A stretch of 64,000 bases of DNA from Serilophus lunatus (Eukaryota > Chordata > Aves > Passeriformes > Eurylaimidae), in contig VXBA01001420.1 in assembly GCA_013399895.1 (NCBI GenBank), forward strand, positions 2,000,272-2,064,271, written 5' to 3'. The notes under the pieces were generated by a model, which saw only the letters and a list, made by a program, of their open reading frames with translations, made no database searches and had not been told where the DNA came from. Of this stretch, positions 1-14,499 are shown one piece after another. Each line of letters starts with the position of its first letter. Positions within the stretch are counted from its first letter, which is position 1. The translations under genes were made by a program, and so were the position numbers.

Positions 1-3000
1 TTGAAATGGTGCCTAATTGACTTGGTCCTGGTTCAGGGTATAGTACACCACACAACCCACCATAACATCAATCAGAGGGAGAGAGGATGTCCCCATGTTT
101 GGCCTAAACTACAGGGTATTTCCTTTGCTGAAAGCATTTTAATCACACTTAAGTGTAGGTTTGCTGTGGCAAAAGACACCGACCTATTCCAGTCGTTGAT
201 TTTTCCCACAGAAGGAAACTTCTGTCAGGCATCCTGGGAAACGGCGCAGGGTTCATTGCACCAACTGCACTGGCTTCACCAGCCTCATCATGTCCCTTCT
301 CTTTTTACTCCCACAGTAAAAGCCGTGTTTCTGTGGTCTGCAAAGGGACGTTTCCATCCAAACTTGATGGCATTAAACAGTCTCCGGGATCTACACTCCC
401 CCTTCTTCTTCCTGGTTTTATTCCCTTTCCCCTCGCTCCCTCTCTCCAATTAGAGCTTGTTAGCTCTGATAGAGCCTCCCTGGTAGAGGAGGAAGAAGAG
501 CCAGTTGTTATGGATATAGAAAATGTTATTTCAAGGAGACTACTGAAAACAAGCAAAACCTGTGGTTGTCTTGGGCATGACAACCCTGCTCAACAGAGCC
601 AGTCTGCTCCCAAAATTATGGCATTTTCATGCCTCTACACTCTCATAGATGAGCTAATCACTCACTTAATTACTATCATTGTCAAACACAACTGCTGGGT
701 TTAGATGTCTCGATTTTTGGTCATGCAAATGTCAGGCACTGAACATTTTCACTGAGTTTGGGGTAACCTCTGTGAAAACCACATCTAAGCAATCACAAAT
801 CATATTTAAGAATCCAAACCAAGAGATACTTCAATTAAACAACCAAGGGGATGATCCTGACCTTGGAGCAACGTCTCAGGGACCACCTGGGTTTAGGCTG
901 GTTCTAGGAAAAGTGAAGCTGTGCTACCAGTTGCTATAGCTGGAATTAGTAAGAAATTAAAGTCACTCTATGACATGCAGGGAACAATCATTAACAGCCA
1001 TTTCAGTCACCATCTCCCTTGCTCAGTGCAGACAAGAACCTCGTTCTTTATCTTTCACTTTGAATACAACAGGGTTGATTTGCTTACAAATATCAGCAAG
1101 TGAGAGAGGAGGAGAAAGAGGGGAACAAGCCCAAGTTAAGCCACTCTGATAAATCAGACCTACAACAGGAGGAAGGATGAGTGGATGAGAATAAAAGCAC
1201 TGCTCTCTAAAAAGCCCTATGATACCAACTCATGTTGTAGCTCATTCTCAAGCACTTGTGTGCAGAGAGCAGAGCAAACACATAAATGACAATTGACATC
1301 CCAGCTGGCATCAGCCTCAATTTCCAACCCATTGAGATACCACCTCTGGGAGTAGTCGTGAAATCAGTATTTTATTGGAAAGAGATTTCAGGGGTAACTC
1401 CACTTGTACAAAGCTAGTTAGTGAATCACACACACATATCAAAGGATGGGAAGGACATTCCCCTTGCAGCTTCATTCCTCCTATTCCTGGCACAGGAGGG
1501 GCTGTAGCTCACATATATGGGCACCACGTTATCCAGGATGACAGGAGTTGTTCCTTACATGCCCAGGTCCAGACTGGCTTGGATTGAGGTGCTGAATGCA
1601 CTGCCCTTAACCTGACATAGAGCTGCAAGTGCAGAGCTCAGAAGACTGATGTGTTTTGGCAAGAAGCCCCTCTCAACAAGGAGGCTACTGAATCCTGCAC
1701 TCCCTCAATTTCTAAATGGTTTTCAGACACAATGTCCTGCAAAAACAGCTGCTTCCAGAGAAAAACACAAGGAGCAAATGTTACCCTGTAGCCCCGTGTC
1801 CCAGACTTGCAGCTGTAATTCCTGATCCAAAGTCCTGTACCTCCCATCACCTCTCCTGGGACTGGAAGGAACAACCACTCACACTCATTTAGGAAAGAAC
1901 AGTTCATCTTAATGCAAATATTGCCCAATTGTGTGAAAGGGCTCCGTGCCTTGGACACATGGATGCAATTCATGGAAGAACCCAAACAAAGCAAGAACAA
2001 GGAATCCTGATCTGTTGTGCAACGTCAGGCAGGGAACAAAGTCACTAAGGAACATCATGGCATTGGGAGGCACGCCAGGACATCCTGATATAGAGGCTTA
2101 ACTGTGCCCAAGGGTACCAGTGGAAGAGAGGGTGTTGTGGCATGGAATGGCCCTGCACACACTTCTCACATCTTTGTGCTCCTTTGTTTGCTGATCCCTT
2201 GCACCTTCACCTGCACAAGGACACGTGTGCCCAGCCCAGACACCTTCAGAGATGCTCTTGGGTTGGCCAGCCTCCCTCAGAATTCCTTTAGCTCATATTC
2301 ACTCAGTATTTTTGCTATTTCTTTATCATCTGATTTTTTTTTCTGTCCTCTGAAGCAGTCTGCAAAGGCAAATCCTGCTGTTAGGATTGTTGAAAACAAT
2401 CGAAAATTTTCAAAAGTAATAATAAAGAAAAATCAGAAGGAAAACATAAAAAAATAAGAGGCAATGAAATATCTCCCAGACGGAAAGGGAAAGAGTAAAA
2501 CTGCAACAGTGGGTTGCAAAAGCAAAATCCATTGAACTTCACAATCCTAGCAACACATCCCTTTGTTTATGAACCATCTGAAGCAAGTTCTACCCTGCAA
2601 ACTCCGTGGGGAACCTTGATTTCTCTAGCCAAATTAACTAATTTTCCTAACACACACTAAAATCTGGTCATTTGATGTGTCACTCAAAGCCTGTCCTCCA
2701 TGTAAATAAAAACAGCCCATAGTTTTGATTCCACAAAAGCCCATAAAGAGAATGACTGCATTCCCAGCAAACAGGGCAGTGCATTCTCCACTTGTGCAGA
2801 GCTTTTTGTCCAGGAGGAGAACTAAGAGCTCGACCTGAGCAGGAAAAAATACTGAAAATCACTGGAATAAACCTATTTTTACATCTGCCACATATATAGG
2901 ACAGATCATATTCTTACATCATGTATAAAATGATTGTCATTTAAAGTCTCAATTAGGTCTAAAGGAAGACTGTGAGTCCACAGTACCTTCACCTTGGAAC

Positions 3001-3140
3001 CCACAATTATCCAGGTGCTGTACCTTCCTCTGCTCCCAGGTACTGAATAACTTCAGAAACACCCAGAAAAATCACACAGACACCTCGTTAACACAGGCTA
3101 CATCAGGGATTTATATGGAGCATGATCTGTCCATGAATAT
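1..3140. other. Intergenic, nothing recognised
   Basis: Unique-looking sequence of mixed composition. The longest open frames are 100-150 codons with no recognisable domain, splice context or homologue. I see no gene or element here. Confidence 0.6.
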
Positions 3141-3245
3141 AATGAAATCAGAGACTCATTTAGGCTGGAAAAGATCTTTAAGATGATTGAGCCCCACTGT
3201 AAACCCAACAGTGACAAGTAGTAGGATGAACTTTAGAGGCACATG
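3141..3245 (-). mobile_element. CR1 LINE fragment (degenerate)
   Basis: Starts like the reverse complement of a CR1 3' end (tcatttaggctggaaaagatc, then gattgagccccactgtaaacc). Old and degenerate; limits approximate. Confidence 0.7.
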
Positions 3246-4434
3246 AACCCTACAGGTTTCACAGGACAAAGTCAGTTTGAGGATTTTATTTTATTATTAT
3301 TTTCCCCCCATTTTTCCTACACAACATCTATTCACAAACCTTTGAGAATGTCACTTCTTTGTTTCCAGCTAAGTGTTGGGAATGACCCCAGTGGTGATGC
3401 ATCCCTGAGGCAAACTGTCTAAATAGTCCATGTACTCCACACTGGGGCAAGGACTGTTCTGGGGATGAAATAATCTCCATCCTTTGCCCCAGGGGGGAAA
3501 AGCTTATGCTATTCTTGCTCCACAGACTCAGAGAAATCTTCATCCAGTTTCTTCATGGAGATACATGGATGTTTTGTGCCCCTCCACTCATGAGTGGGGT
3601 CCCACATGCCTCTTTTATGTTCAGAATTTCAATCTGATGCCCAGTTGGATAGAATCCATCCTGATGCTTTACAAGCAACAAGGGGAAAAAAGCTGAAGAA
3701 AGAAGAAATGATGCTTTGAGTGGCCTGATGCAGTAGAATGATTTAGTGACATGGAAATCATGGTCTGATTTGTATTCTGTGGGATATGAAATCCAACAGG
3801 TTCAGAGCTGCTTTCCCATCCTCACATGAGGCTCCAACAGCTTTGAAGCTGCCTCTGGGGCTGTGTTTCCTTTCTCTGAGAAAGCTTTTGTCCACCAGGA
3901 CCAGATGGAGATCTCAAACCTCATTTGCAGGGAAGGTAACGTGCCAGGGACAACATGAAGTGATAACCCAAATGGAAAGGCTGATGTGAGCTTAGGCTTT
4001 AAATATTCACAATATCCCTGCGGTCATTTCAGTGTCAAAGTCTGTAAGCCCAGACAGACAGACATGGAGTACACAGAGCTGTAAGAGAACCTGACACACT
4101 TTCCCTTTTTAATTTCCATGATTTTATAACAGCATTTGATCTGTTTCCCCAGCTCCTAAGGTATGACTAACTACAGAATGAGCCTGACATAACAGAGCAT
4201 TTGTATTTGAAATTCTTGTCCTGTAGGTAAGTGTGACTGGGCACTTCAGTCCTACGGAGCCAGTGACTCACTCCCAGGCTTGCAGTGTCCTCAGCTGGAC
4301 ACGATTCCCCTCCAGACCCATTTACTGAGTCACTCCTGCAAATAGGGCCTTGGCAGTTGTTTGTAGGAGAAAAGCAAAGGGGAGCAAACAAAGAGAAGTG
4401 AGTTTAGGAATATGGAAGATAGGACAGGGGAATT

Positions 4435-4690
4435 GCTCCACACTGACAGAGGGCAGGGTCTGATATGAGGAAGAAATTCTCCCCTGTGAGCATGGGGAGG
4501 CCCTGGCACAGGTCTCCCAGAGAAGCTGTGGCTGCCCCATCCCTGGGAGTGTCCAAGGCCAGGCTGGACAGAGCTTGGAGCAACCTGGGATTGTGGAAGG
4601 TGTCCCTGCCCATGGCAGGGGGTGGGATGAGATGAGCTTTAACATCCCTTCCCACCCAAATCCTTTTATAATTCTGTGCAGTCTGTGAAA
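4435..4690 (+). mobile_element. CR1 LINE 3' fragment
   Basis: Contains gaagctgtggctgccccatc, then the block cctgcccatggcaggggg and cccttcccacccaaatcc before the 3' end, typical of the avian CR1 3' region. Confidence 0.92.
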
Positions 4691-7600
4691 TGCTCCATTG
4701 CATTCACCCATCTCAGGGTGCTCTGATTGCTATGTGGATTTAATAAAAAAATGCATATAAAAATTCTACCAGCTTTAAAAAGCAGTACCCAGCCACAGCT
4801 CTGGTGCAGCTTCACACAGCTCCCCCTCTTCACAACCCGAGTGGGAGGCTCCCTAACACATTTTACAGCTTCATTACTTTTTTATTATTATTATTTTATG
4901 GGCTTTTAGGTAAAGCTGCTGCTCACCTGTTTGAAAGAGCAGCTCACATCCCTGCCTGCACCAGGTGCCCACCTGCTCAGAGGGAGCAGATTGCAGCCAC
5001 TGAACTGTCAGCAGCACAGACTTTTCCTCCCCTTCTCCCTTGCTCTGCACCTGTGCCCTCCTGGCACCACAACATGGAAAATTCCCCAGGCACAATGCTG
5101 GTCTTGTGAGATCTGCTCTGGCTGCTTTCTGCTTGTGGGGCCTCCTCTGCACAAACACACGAGCTGATTAACAAAGAGATCATTAAAAAATGAGAGGAGG
5201 CAAACACTCTCCTGCTTGCACATCCAAGGAGCACCAGCCTGGGGTGTGCAGGTGCTGTCCCCACACACACCCTGGCCTGGCAGGGACGTGGTGGATGCTG
5301 AGCTGAACAGGCAGAAAGAAGTGGAGGCTGCAAATGCTTGCAGTCATGAATGTAAATTCTCATTTATATTAAAGACTTTTTGGGTTGGCAAAGTGATTTA
5401 AAAGGGCAGCAGTGGAAGGGATATTCATGCTCACAACTTGTGCTGATCAGCACAAGTGAACTCATAGCACATTATTTGTCTGCAGGGCTCTAATCCCACA
5501 GAGGCCACTAAAGGTAAATGCTGGGAGCTCCCAACTATTTTTCTGTTAATTCTCTGATAGCCATTGTCCAAGATATGGTGCAGGTAGGTACTTACAGGAA
5601 CATCACCCTCCCAGAGCAGCATTCAGAAGCAATATTCCTTTTGCTCTCCTCCAAACTAGTGGAATCCAGTAGTACCTCAAGGATGGATAGGATTTGTGTT
5701 TTCCAGTTATCACATTTTATTTATTCTATATAAAGCATCATTCTTTCCCTTTACTCTCAAGGTGTACCTGTGCTACCTCCTCTTTCATTCCACTATCACC
5801 TTCAAGCCTGATCCTTATTCCCTCAGAGAAATATTCAGGCACACAGGGGTCCAGTTTACTCCTGCAATGCAATTTATCCCCAGCTTTCCTCAAGGGCCAC
5901 TCACATGCTTCTCCCTCCCATGGGCACAGATTAGGGAATTTTGCAGCAGGAATGCAGGTAAACAGCAAAAAAAGGAGGGGCTGGGTGGATTTCCCTTTGC
6001 AAGAAGGTCTCCCTCTCACCCTGCCTTTGCAAGAATCTGCTGAGATTCTTCCTCCTAGTTTTTCTCAGGGAAGGCAGAAAGGAAAGTATTTATTTCCGAG
6101 TTCCAGATTTTCTCCTGCACTTACATGTTTGTCCACGAAGAAAAAAAAAAATCCTCTATTGTAAAACTTGTCAAATGAGACCACCCAAGTGGCCAGAGGG
6201 AGGGAATTGGGAAGGAGGAAGAAATGCCTTGAAAACCATTTTCTTTTTGATGGTTTAGAAAGGGAATTGAATGTTATTGTCTCACTTCAAATATGTTCTT
6301 TATGAGGAGGTCATGTAGCAGGCACATAATTTTCTAATTACAACCATGCAGATAACATGGAAACAAAATATATGGAGATTTTCCAAAAACAGAGGGCACA
6401 TTTTCAAACAATATACTGTACAGTTCATCTTCCAAGTCCCAAAATAAAGCAAAGAGCTTTACTCAGGAGGAACTAGAGATAGTTGTGAGCTGCTAATCAC
6501 TTCCTTTTATGCACTGAAAACCTAAACTCAGTCAGTCACCAGATAATAAGTGGAAAATGTTGTCTGAGCTTTGATGGAGTTTTCTCAGGACGTGCTGGTG
6601 CCATCCATGGAAACAGCCTCCCTAAATCCACTTACAGGAAAGGAGGAATTCAGACCTGCTGTAACACCACCAAGATCCAGAGAGTTTTTCCCAGCAAAAC
6701 TTGCTCACTGCAAACAGCATGGAGAAAATTGCATGATCAAATCCCTTTAAATTGGCAGGAAATGAGGCTTAAGTGAAAACCAGGGCTCATTTTCCAACGT
6801 CTTGGGCAGTGCTGCAGAGGAAGGGGGGATCTGGGGCTTTGTTTCCCACGCAGAGAGTGATGGGTCCATGTGCAGAGACACAGGACGAGCCATGGAATCA
6901 CCAGTCAGGCACTTGCTTCATGGCAACTCCTTCAACTCTGGCTTTGGGACTGACAGAGGCTTCTCCCAGGATGTTGTGCTTTCTATCTCTAGTTTGGGAT
7001 GATGTCACACCCAGCATCTGCCCAGCTGGCAGATAAAATGAGGGATGGAAAAGGAGAGGTCATTGCAGGGAAACTCACCCCCTGCACAGCACCTATGATA
7101 GGAATGAGGTCAGACACTTCTGGGATGGAGGGGATAAAGCAGCTTCCAAGGGTTACTGCTTTTCCACCAGAGTTGGTGAGATGGTGGGAAAAACCAATCT
7201 CACTGGTGTTTTCCTCTCTAAACTGGGCTTACTGGGCTGGAACTATGCTGGCCACCTGCCCCAGGACACCTGCAGGGTCACAACCACCAGCCTGGCACTG
7301 CTCTGGACAGGATCCTTTAGTTGGCGGGTACACTGCAGTGCCAATTCCTTCATGGAGGTGGAAAACTCTGGGAAAGGGCTGGGAATGTGTCCCCAAATGC
7401 CCTTCTTGGTCTGTCCCACCTGCTAAGGTTGAAGGAGAGGATGCATTCGGGCATAAAATGAGGCCACAAATTATCTCTGTGGTTTTATCCACCCCCCACG
7501 ATTTGCCTCCACTAGAAAAAGCATGCTGTGAGCTGCAGTCCTTTGTATGGGCTTTGGGACAAACAACCACACTTCAAGGCACTCAGAAGGCCTTGGTAAA

Positions 7601-8657
7601 TGCCAGGATGCAGCAGGACAACCAGCCCAGGACTTCAGCATCCCCAGGAGATGGCAGGGTGACTCGGTGTGTGTTATTCACAGCTCTCCAACACACATTT
7701 TCCCAGCAGACAAAAACCTTCCAAGTGTCACTCTGGCTCCATGCAGCTGGATTTGACCACAATGAGTGATCAGGGTTTTCCAAAGAGGGTAATTGAAATG
7801 TGTTTACACTGCCACTAACCCCCCTGCTTAGTTTGCCCAAGATGCTCAGGATAAAGGGATGTGCCTCTGGTCTCTTTGTAGTTGAAGTAACACAGTAGCA
7901 TGTAATTGAGTGGATCACTTTTAGGCTAAACTGTCCTGGTTGCAATCCTGGATAATAACAAATTATCTTGGAGTGAAAGGGAAGATGATGGGCTGGATTC
8001 TGAGCTCCCTGCTCCAGAGAAAAGCCTGATCTGTGAGAACCCAAAGATGCCTCTCAGTCTCTTTACTCACATCCCTCCCTGTAAAAAGCAAACCCATCCT
8101 TCTTCACCACATCTGTTCCTGATGCTCAGGACTGCAAATTTGGTATACACAATAGATTAAGTAGCTGGGAACCTCTGACCAAGTACAAAATAACCCTTTA
8201 TGGCCTGTGGTAACCAATGCACCTACTGCTCTTGCTGCTTCCAGTTACACCCTCAAGTAAAGCTCAAGCAACCCCAGTTTCCTCGTGGCCTTTAGAAATT
8301 TAGACCAGGAATATGATTTTATAGGAACCCACGTGGAATAAGAAAATAAAAAGAGCAGCAAAGGCTGGAAATGGAAGGCAGGAGAAACCCCAGGCAAAGC
8401 AAACTGCTCTTTTTGTTTAACTGTTTTCTGTGTGAGCCTCCTCAGCAAGAAAAGCTCCTTTTTAAAAAAGGCCAGAGCTGGAATTCACACCTGTAAGCTG
8501 GACCTGCTGCTCCTGGCATCAGGATGGCCACAAAGACCCAAGTCAGCTTGGATCAGTGTCACTGCAGTGGGGACATAAAGGGAGCTGAGCCCTTCCTTTA
8601 CACTGCAGTGCTCCAGAAGAAAGCTGTGTTTGTTCGAGGGGGGCTGAATAGGCTTCA

Positions 8658-8774
8658 GGGTTTTGGGGGGAGTGGTTTTTTTGTTTGGGATTTTGGGTTC
8701 TTTTGTGGCTTTTTATGTTTTGGAAGGTTTTGTTTCTGTTGGGGCTTTTTTGTTGGTTTTGTTTGTGTTTTTTA
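8658..8774 (+). repeat. T/G-only low-complexity tract
   Basis: About 115 bases almost free of A and C, built of TTTTG and TTTGG words. The open frames over it come from this composition. Confidence 0.8.
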
Positions 8775-9288
8775 GCATCCACTTTGTATCTATTTCTGCA
8801 AATCCACATTAAAGCTTCCCTGGGCAGCACTGAGGAGCTATGCTGTTGGGGGACTCAGCTTCCTTGGGCAAGAGCACAACTCACCACGATGCTGCAGCAA
8901 AAAAACCCATCCCCAAAACCCAGTTTTAACAGCTCACAGTGGATCAGCTGCTGGATGACTCAATCCCAAGCTCCATTCACTGATCTCACACAGACACCAC
9001 CGAGTTTGTTCACTAGAAAACAGTTTCTAACCTGGGGATGGTACCAGGCCTGATGTTCCAGAAAAGCTGCTGCTTTTTTAATGTTTCACTGCCTCTTTTG
9101 GGCTTAATCCTGGGCCCCATCTCGGCTTGGCAGTGCAAGTTCAGACCCTGGCACACAGTGAAAACAGGTGATTATCAGGGATTCACAAATCTGGAACCCC
9201 TCAAGAGAAAGCCATGGAATGCACCCCATGCCAGGATAGCTCTCAGGATGCATTATTTCCTCCTGATGCTTTACAAAACACAACTAGA

Positions 9289-9301
9289 CCCCCCCCCCCA
9301 N
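9289..9301 (+). repeat. C11 homopolymer and ambiguous base N
   Basis: Eleven C residues (9289-9299), an A, then the only N in the window (9301). Probably a base-call or polishing ambiguity after the homopolymer. Confidence 0.85.
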
Positions 9302-11559
9302 AAAGGCACTACCAGTAGCTAATTCTCCCAGCCCTGCACCAGGAATTAATGACCCATCAATGCTGTGATGTCTGTCCTTAGCTTGGGACCACTTGAAGCC
9401 CAGCATCTTCCTCATTCTGCACATTTCTTTCGCCAGGCAATTCTAATGAGGTCAGAATTATTTTCCTTTCTTTGCTCTAATCTCCTCAAAGAACAAAAAA
9501 GAAGTATGAAGAGAAAACACAATATTTATTGTAAATCAGTGACTTCTGCATTAAAATGATCAAAGTGTGTTTGCTGCACACTTGAAGTTCGGATGCAAAG
9601 GGATTTCCAACTTAAATAAATAAAAGATTGTTTTTCTGTAATGCAAATGGGGAAGGAGCAATCGGCACAAAGTCGTCAGACACGCTCTGCAGAAGGACTG
9701 GCCCACTCCTGCACCCCACATATTTTGCATGGATGATGCTCTTCATCTTTTCAAAAGAACCACCACTCCACCAGGGCATGCTAATGCGTGCCAAGGGGGG
9801 GAAGTGGACTCCACTTGATGTCTGATTACAATATGCAGCTTAATAATATAATTTCTCAGTTCAGATATTGATCCTTGGGAGCGAAGCAGTGTTGGGAATA
9901 GAGTGAAGCAGGGGGTGGAGAAATATCTGCTGCCTGTTTTCTCATCTAACAACTCCCCAAAGAGACAGAGCCTTACCCATCCCACACACCCAGGCGTGAC
10001 AAGAGACCAAAACTCGCTGGGGACACGCACTGTGCCTTTCAGGTAAGTTATACTATTATTAATGATCATAAAAGAAGCTATCAAGGTATTTTACATTTCT
10101 TTCATCTGGCAAGCCTGTGAGCACGTTTATTAATTGAGGAAGCCTCACTTTTCTGCAAGGTAGACTTTAATATTTCTTTACTACATCAGGAAGCCATGGC
10201 ACGGGGAAGGGTCTGCTCACTGAGCACATGCAGGGAGCAGCACAGACACCCCAGAGTGGCATCAGCCTCCTGTAATGGGGTACAGGGCACTGCCCCAGTC
10301 TCCCCAAATCCAGGGCAGCACTCTGCCCTGTGCACCCAAAACTCAGGCAGGAGAGCAGCTCTGAGGCCAGCCTGCTCAAATGCCAAGCTGGGCTGGTGTG
10401 AGCGGAGCAGAACTGATGAAATTTGGAACACACTCCACGGTCCTGAAAAACGAGAGGTCTCACACCTCCTGGCATTGCCCTCCCTCAGCCATGGCCGTGC
10501 TGCACAGTCAGCACTCAATGCTTGGAGGTGCAGCACACCAGCACTGCTCATTTCTCAAGGACAGCCAGGCAAAGCTGGGAATATTTTCCCACTTGGCAGT
10601 GGCACTTCAGCCAATGTGGTGTTTTGTCCCCTCCTGTGTTTTCGGAAGTTGTTCTGGTTAACCCCACGACCACCACAGCTCCCACCATCCTGTGTGTCAG
10701 GAGCAGTCACTCATCTCCAGGAGACATCTGGGCTCTGAAATCACCAGAAAAAACCCTCACTGGAGATTAGGGACATGCTCATGTCAATATTTCCAAAGGG
10801 CAGGAAGGGGATTAGTGCATCAAAGTGACTAATTAGGGCAGCGGGTTGTTTCTGAAACAAGACCAGCAGCAATTCAAGGGATGTGAAATGGAAGTTGAAC
10901 CTGAAATATTTGTGGCAGACTCTTGGATCCTGTGAAAACCAGAGCATGTGTTTGGCCCTATGTAAGTGAGTACTCCTGGTAAGTGTGTGAAGCAAAACAT
11001 GTGCCTAAGTGTTTGCAGAGTTCAGGACTAAATCTAAAACTGATGGGTAATAGAGAGATCAAAATTTGAAGAGAGTAACTTCACTCAGCCTCCACAGCTT
11101 CAAGCAAACCATTTCCCAAGATCCACTAAGAAAGTGCAAAGTTCAACCACAACACAGCCCAAGCTCACTTGTACAAGTCCAAACTTTGTCAAAACTTCAT
11201 CAGGTTTTCAGGGTTTTCCCCAAACACCAGAGAAGTCCAGCACAGCTCCAAGCCCTGGCCAAGGATCACGTTGCAGTGCTTGGATTCAGACCAAAACTCC
11301 TCCCAGTTCCATGGTTTACAGCCTGCAGCTCCACAATGCCCTTGTTTGACCCAAGGACAGTCTGTGGCAACCTCGAGGTGTGTTGTGTGCTCACCTTGTA
11401 GGTGACCACCACAAGCTGAGCACAAACACTGTATTTTTAAGTCAGCTACAGCATCATCTGCTGTGTTCCAGCTGGTAGGATCAGGATGGACTCAGCTCAG
11501 CAGGATGCTGTTTGTTTAGCTGGAAGTCTAGAGCATATCTTTTTTACTCATGCACCTGG

Positions 11560-11765
11560 GTGAATGACTGTATTAAAGTTTAATTTTTTTTCAAATAGAA
11601 TAAAAATAGACACTCATATACAAATTAGCCATTGCTTTATGTATATTGTGTACCCCATAATTAGCAGGTGATATTCACTCTTTAATTTAAAAAAAATTGT
11701 TATGCTAAGTAGGAGGATTTTTGCTTAATTACAGGCTAATCCTGTTTCCTCAGAACACATGATAT
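11560..11765. promoter_or_regulatory. Candidate conserved non-coding element (11.6 kb)
   Basis: AT-rich, CpG-free block with TAATTA-like sites and one TAATCC (11737-11742). Function is inferred from composition only. Confidence 0.25.
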
Positions 11766-14499
11766 TTTCTTATCTCCCCAAATGGAAAAAGCACATTTGA
11801 ATGGGAAGTATGCTTGTGTTCCATCCTATGACATACAGATTCCAAGGGATCTCAATATTCTGTAGGGCTGGAAAACAGCAAAGCAACCTCCAAAGGATTA
11901 CAGACTCAGAGGGAAAAAGCACCTTGGTTTGGCCACTCTGTGTCTGAGTCTCACAGCTCTGCCTCACACCCCCTTCAAGGTCTGCTGTATCAGTTTCCCA
12001 AGGTTGACATCCTGGCATATAATGTCCAGACCTGGAGAGGGAGCCCAGGCAGCCAAATAGGATTTTCATAGACACAATCATGACAATTTATATCTGCATT
12101 TCAAGACAGGCACTGGGGCTGGTTAAATAAGAATCCTACTCACTGTCTGTTATTTCTCTAAAGGCCAAAATAAGTGGGAATTATAACTCAACCTGACAAA
12201 GTCTTTTGGCTCTAAGAGTTTTCCTATCAAATTATCCATTAGAGAAACCAAGGCCCAGAGAAGCAAAGCAACACACCTCGTGTTGGATCAGCAGTGGGGT
12301 TGGAAACAACACCCAGACAGGGCTGCCAGTGCCTTCCTCTAACCACTGGACTCAGTGGCTTTTGTGTTTCTCTTTCCATTATGCATACCCTTCCCTTTTC
12401 CCTTAATGATTTAGTGATGTTTGTTCCCTCACACTGCGTGCAGACCTTGCAGATCAAAATAGCCAGTCATCTAAAAAAAATTCTTTATCCTTTGTTCTTC
12501 AAAGAAACCAAATAATCTCAATCCTTTGAGAAAACTCAAAGGGTGAAGGCAAAGCATCAGGACTGATGAGAACAATAGCGGTGTATCCCCCGACGGACGA
12601 GCATCTCCAGTGCTGTGTGGTTATTAAAAAAAAATTCCTTGTAGTGAAAATTCTTGGGTCAATTACTTGTTGCCACAGGGAGATTTCCTAGGAATTTTAT
12701 TGTTATTATCACTATTCAATGATTATCTGTAGCAAAACAAAGGTGAATTTTGATGTGAAGAGATGCAACGTTTGGTAAATCTTAGACAACGGAAAGTAGA
12801 AGGGGGTGGAGTGATGGGAGATCAAAGTCCCTGTGATTCCTGTAATGTTTTGGAGACAATGTTGGACATTTACTGCTGCTTTCAGGGGTCTGAAGTATTT
12901 TTCATCACTTGGGAAGGTTAAATAGTGGGGAAAATAGCAATTGGCCATATAGCCCCAACATTTCTGCAGCAAGCAGTGTCTGCTTCTGACCGTGCCAGGG
13001 TCTCACTGCCCACCCCCCTCACTCCTTGTGATGATGCAGGAAAACATTTCAGTCCCCAAAGGACAAGAAAATCAAGCCACAGTTTTCCAAATAACGCCCT
13101 GCATTGTGATCTCTCTGGGCCAAGGACACCATTTCTAACCACCACCTCCCTCCAGCTTGGCTTTTGCCTGTTGTGTTTTGGAGTCCTTCACACTCTAGTG
13201 AGATCAGGGATGGGAGAGGTTGTGTCCAACACCACACCTCAGAGCCAGCTCCCACTACACACCAGTTACACACCAGTGGATGGGAACAAATCTAAAGTGA
13301 ATCCTACAGATAAAATCCCCCTCAACAGAAAGAACCTTTTGAATCCAAATACAAATCATCCACAATTCCCTTTTACTACAGGTTTGCACACAGGGAGTAA
13401 CTTCCTCCAGGATGTGGCAGGGGCAGAGGCTGGTTTGCCTTTTCTTTGTGACCAAAGACAAAAGGAAATATCGTAAAGGGAAGAGGCTAAATCATTTCCC
13501 ACACTGGGCTGGTGTATTCCTTCAACAAAAAGAGGAGAATATTCATTGTCATTTTAAAATCAAAAATAAAATACAATATTTTTTCACTCTCTGCTGTGCA
13601 TTTCTGTGTGTTTTCCAAGCAGCTACAGCAGAAATGCTCTGATTCACACCTGGAGCTTTCGTGGACAGCAAAGCTTTGACTGAACTCAATTCCTCAGGCT
13701 CTGACAACCCCACTGAAAGATTTGCAGGTCTCAACTCTACTGGTCTAAGGGACAACCAGGCACAGCCTCCACCTTCACAACCCCTTTTCTGGGACAGGTG
13801 GCTGCACACAGAAAAGGGATGAACAATTTGTGTTTCTCCCATCCTATTTTCCACAAGGCAGGAGATTGGGATTTTGCTCTGCTCGTGCTACTGACTGATG
13901 CTTTTCCCAATAACTTGATCCTAATCCCCCACTCCTGCTCAGAACAACATTTGCACATCTGAATCACATCCCAGGGGATCCTGGGGTGCCTGCAGTTACT
14001 CACAGAAGCAAAGGTACCTGCCATGGCAGTTCTGGCAGGAGCAGGGCCAGAAGAAGGGATGGCTCCCATTGAACTGGTTGCCTGAAGAGAATTAATTTAG
14101 GAAACATGTGTTCTGAAAAAGATACATTTGGATATGAGGGCTGATAGGAAATGCCACCTGGGTATCAAATAGGATGCTGAAATATGTCTATCAAGCCAGT
14201 ACTCTTTGATCATCAGCAGTCACTCATCATTTACACATCACAGGAGGATGCTCAGCTCCACAAGGCACAGTCAGCCAAAAAGGATGAAGGATCAGCTGAG
14301 TATTTGTGTCTTAAAGATTGCAGCCATTAAATAAATACCAAAAAACCCCACCAAAAAACCCTAGTAAGCCTCCCCAGGGCAGCAGCACCTTGCACTCAGA
14401 CAATTTACACGAGTTTCACACCATGATTAGCCCCACTGCTCAGCAGAGTTAAGGAGTGTTGCCATTCCTCATGTCACAGAGCAATCTCAGTCCTGATTT

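Larger units (their letters stand above)
3246..14499. other. Intergenic, mostly unique sequence
   Basis: Apart from the CR1 copy at 4.4 kb, the T/G tract at 8.7 kb and the N at 9301, no gene is recognised. The largest frame (6999-7769, 256 codons) shows no known domain. AT-rich candidate regulatory blocks lie at 10030-10190 and 11560-11765. Confidence 0.6.

Noticed and set aside
6999..7769. 256-codon plus-strand frame
   Set aside because: No recognisable domain, biased composition, no splice or promoter context; consistent with chance in intergenic DNA.
12925..13476. 183-codon plus-strand frame
   Set aside because: No similarity recognised and no context supporting a gene.
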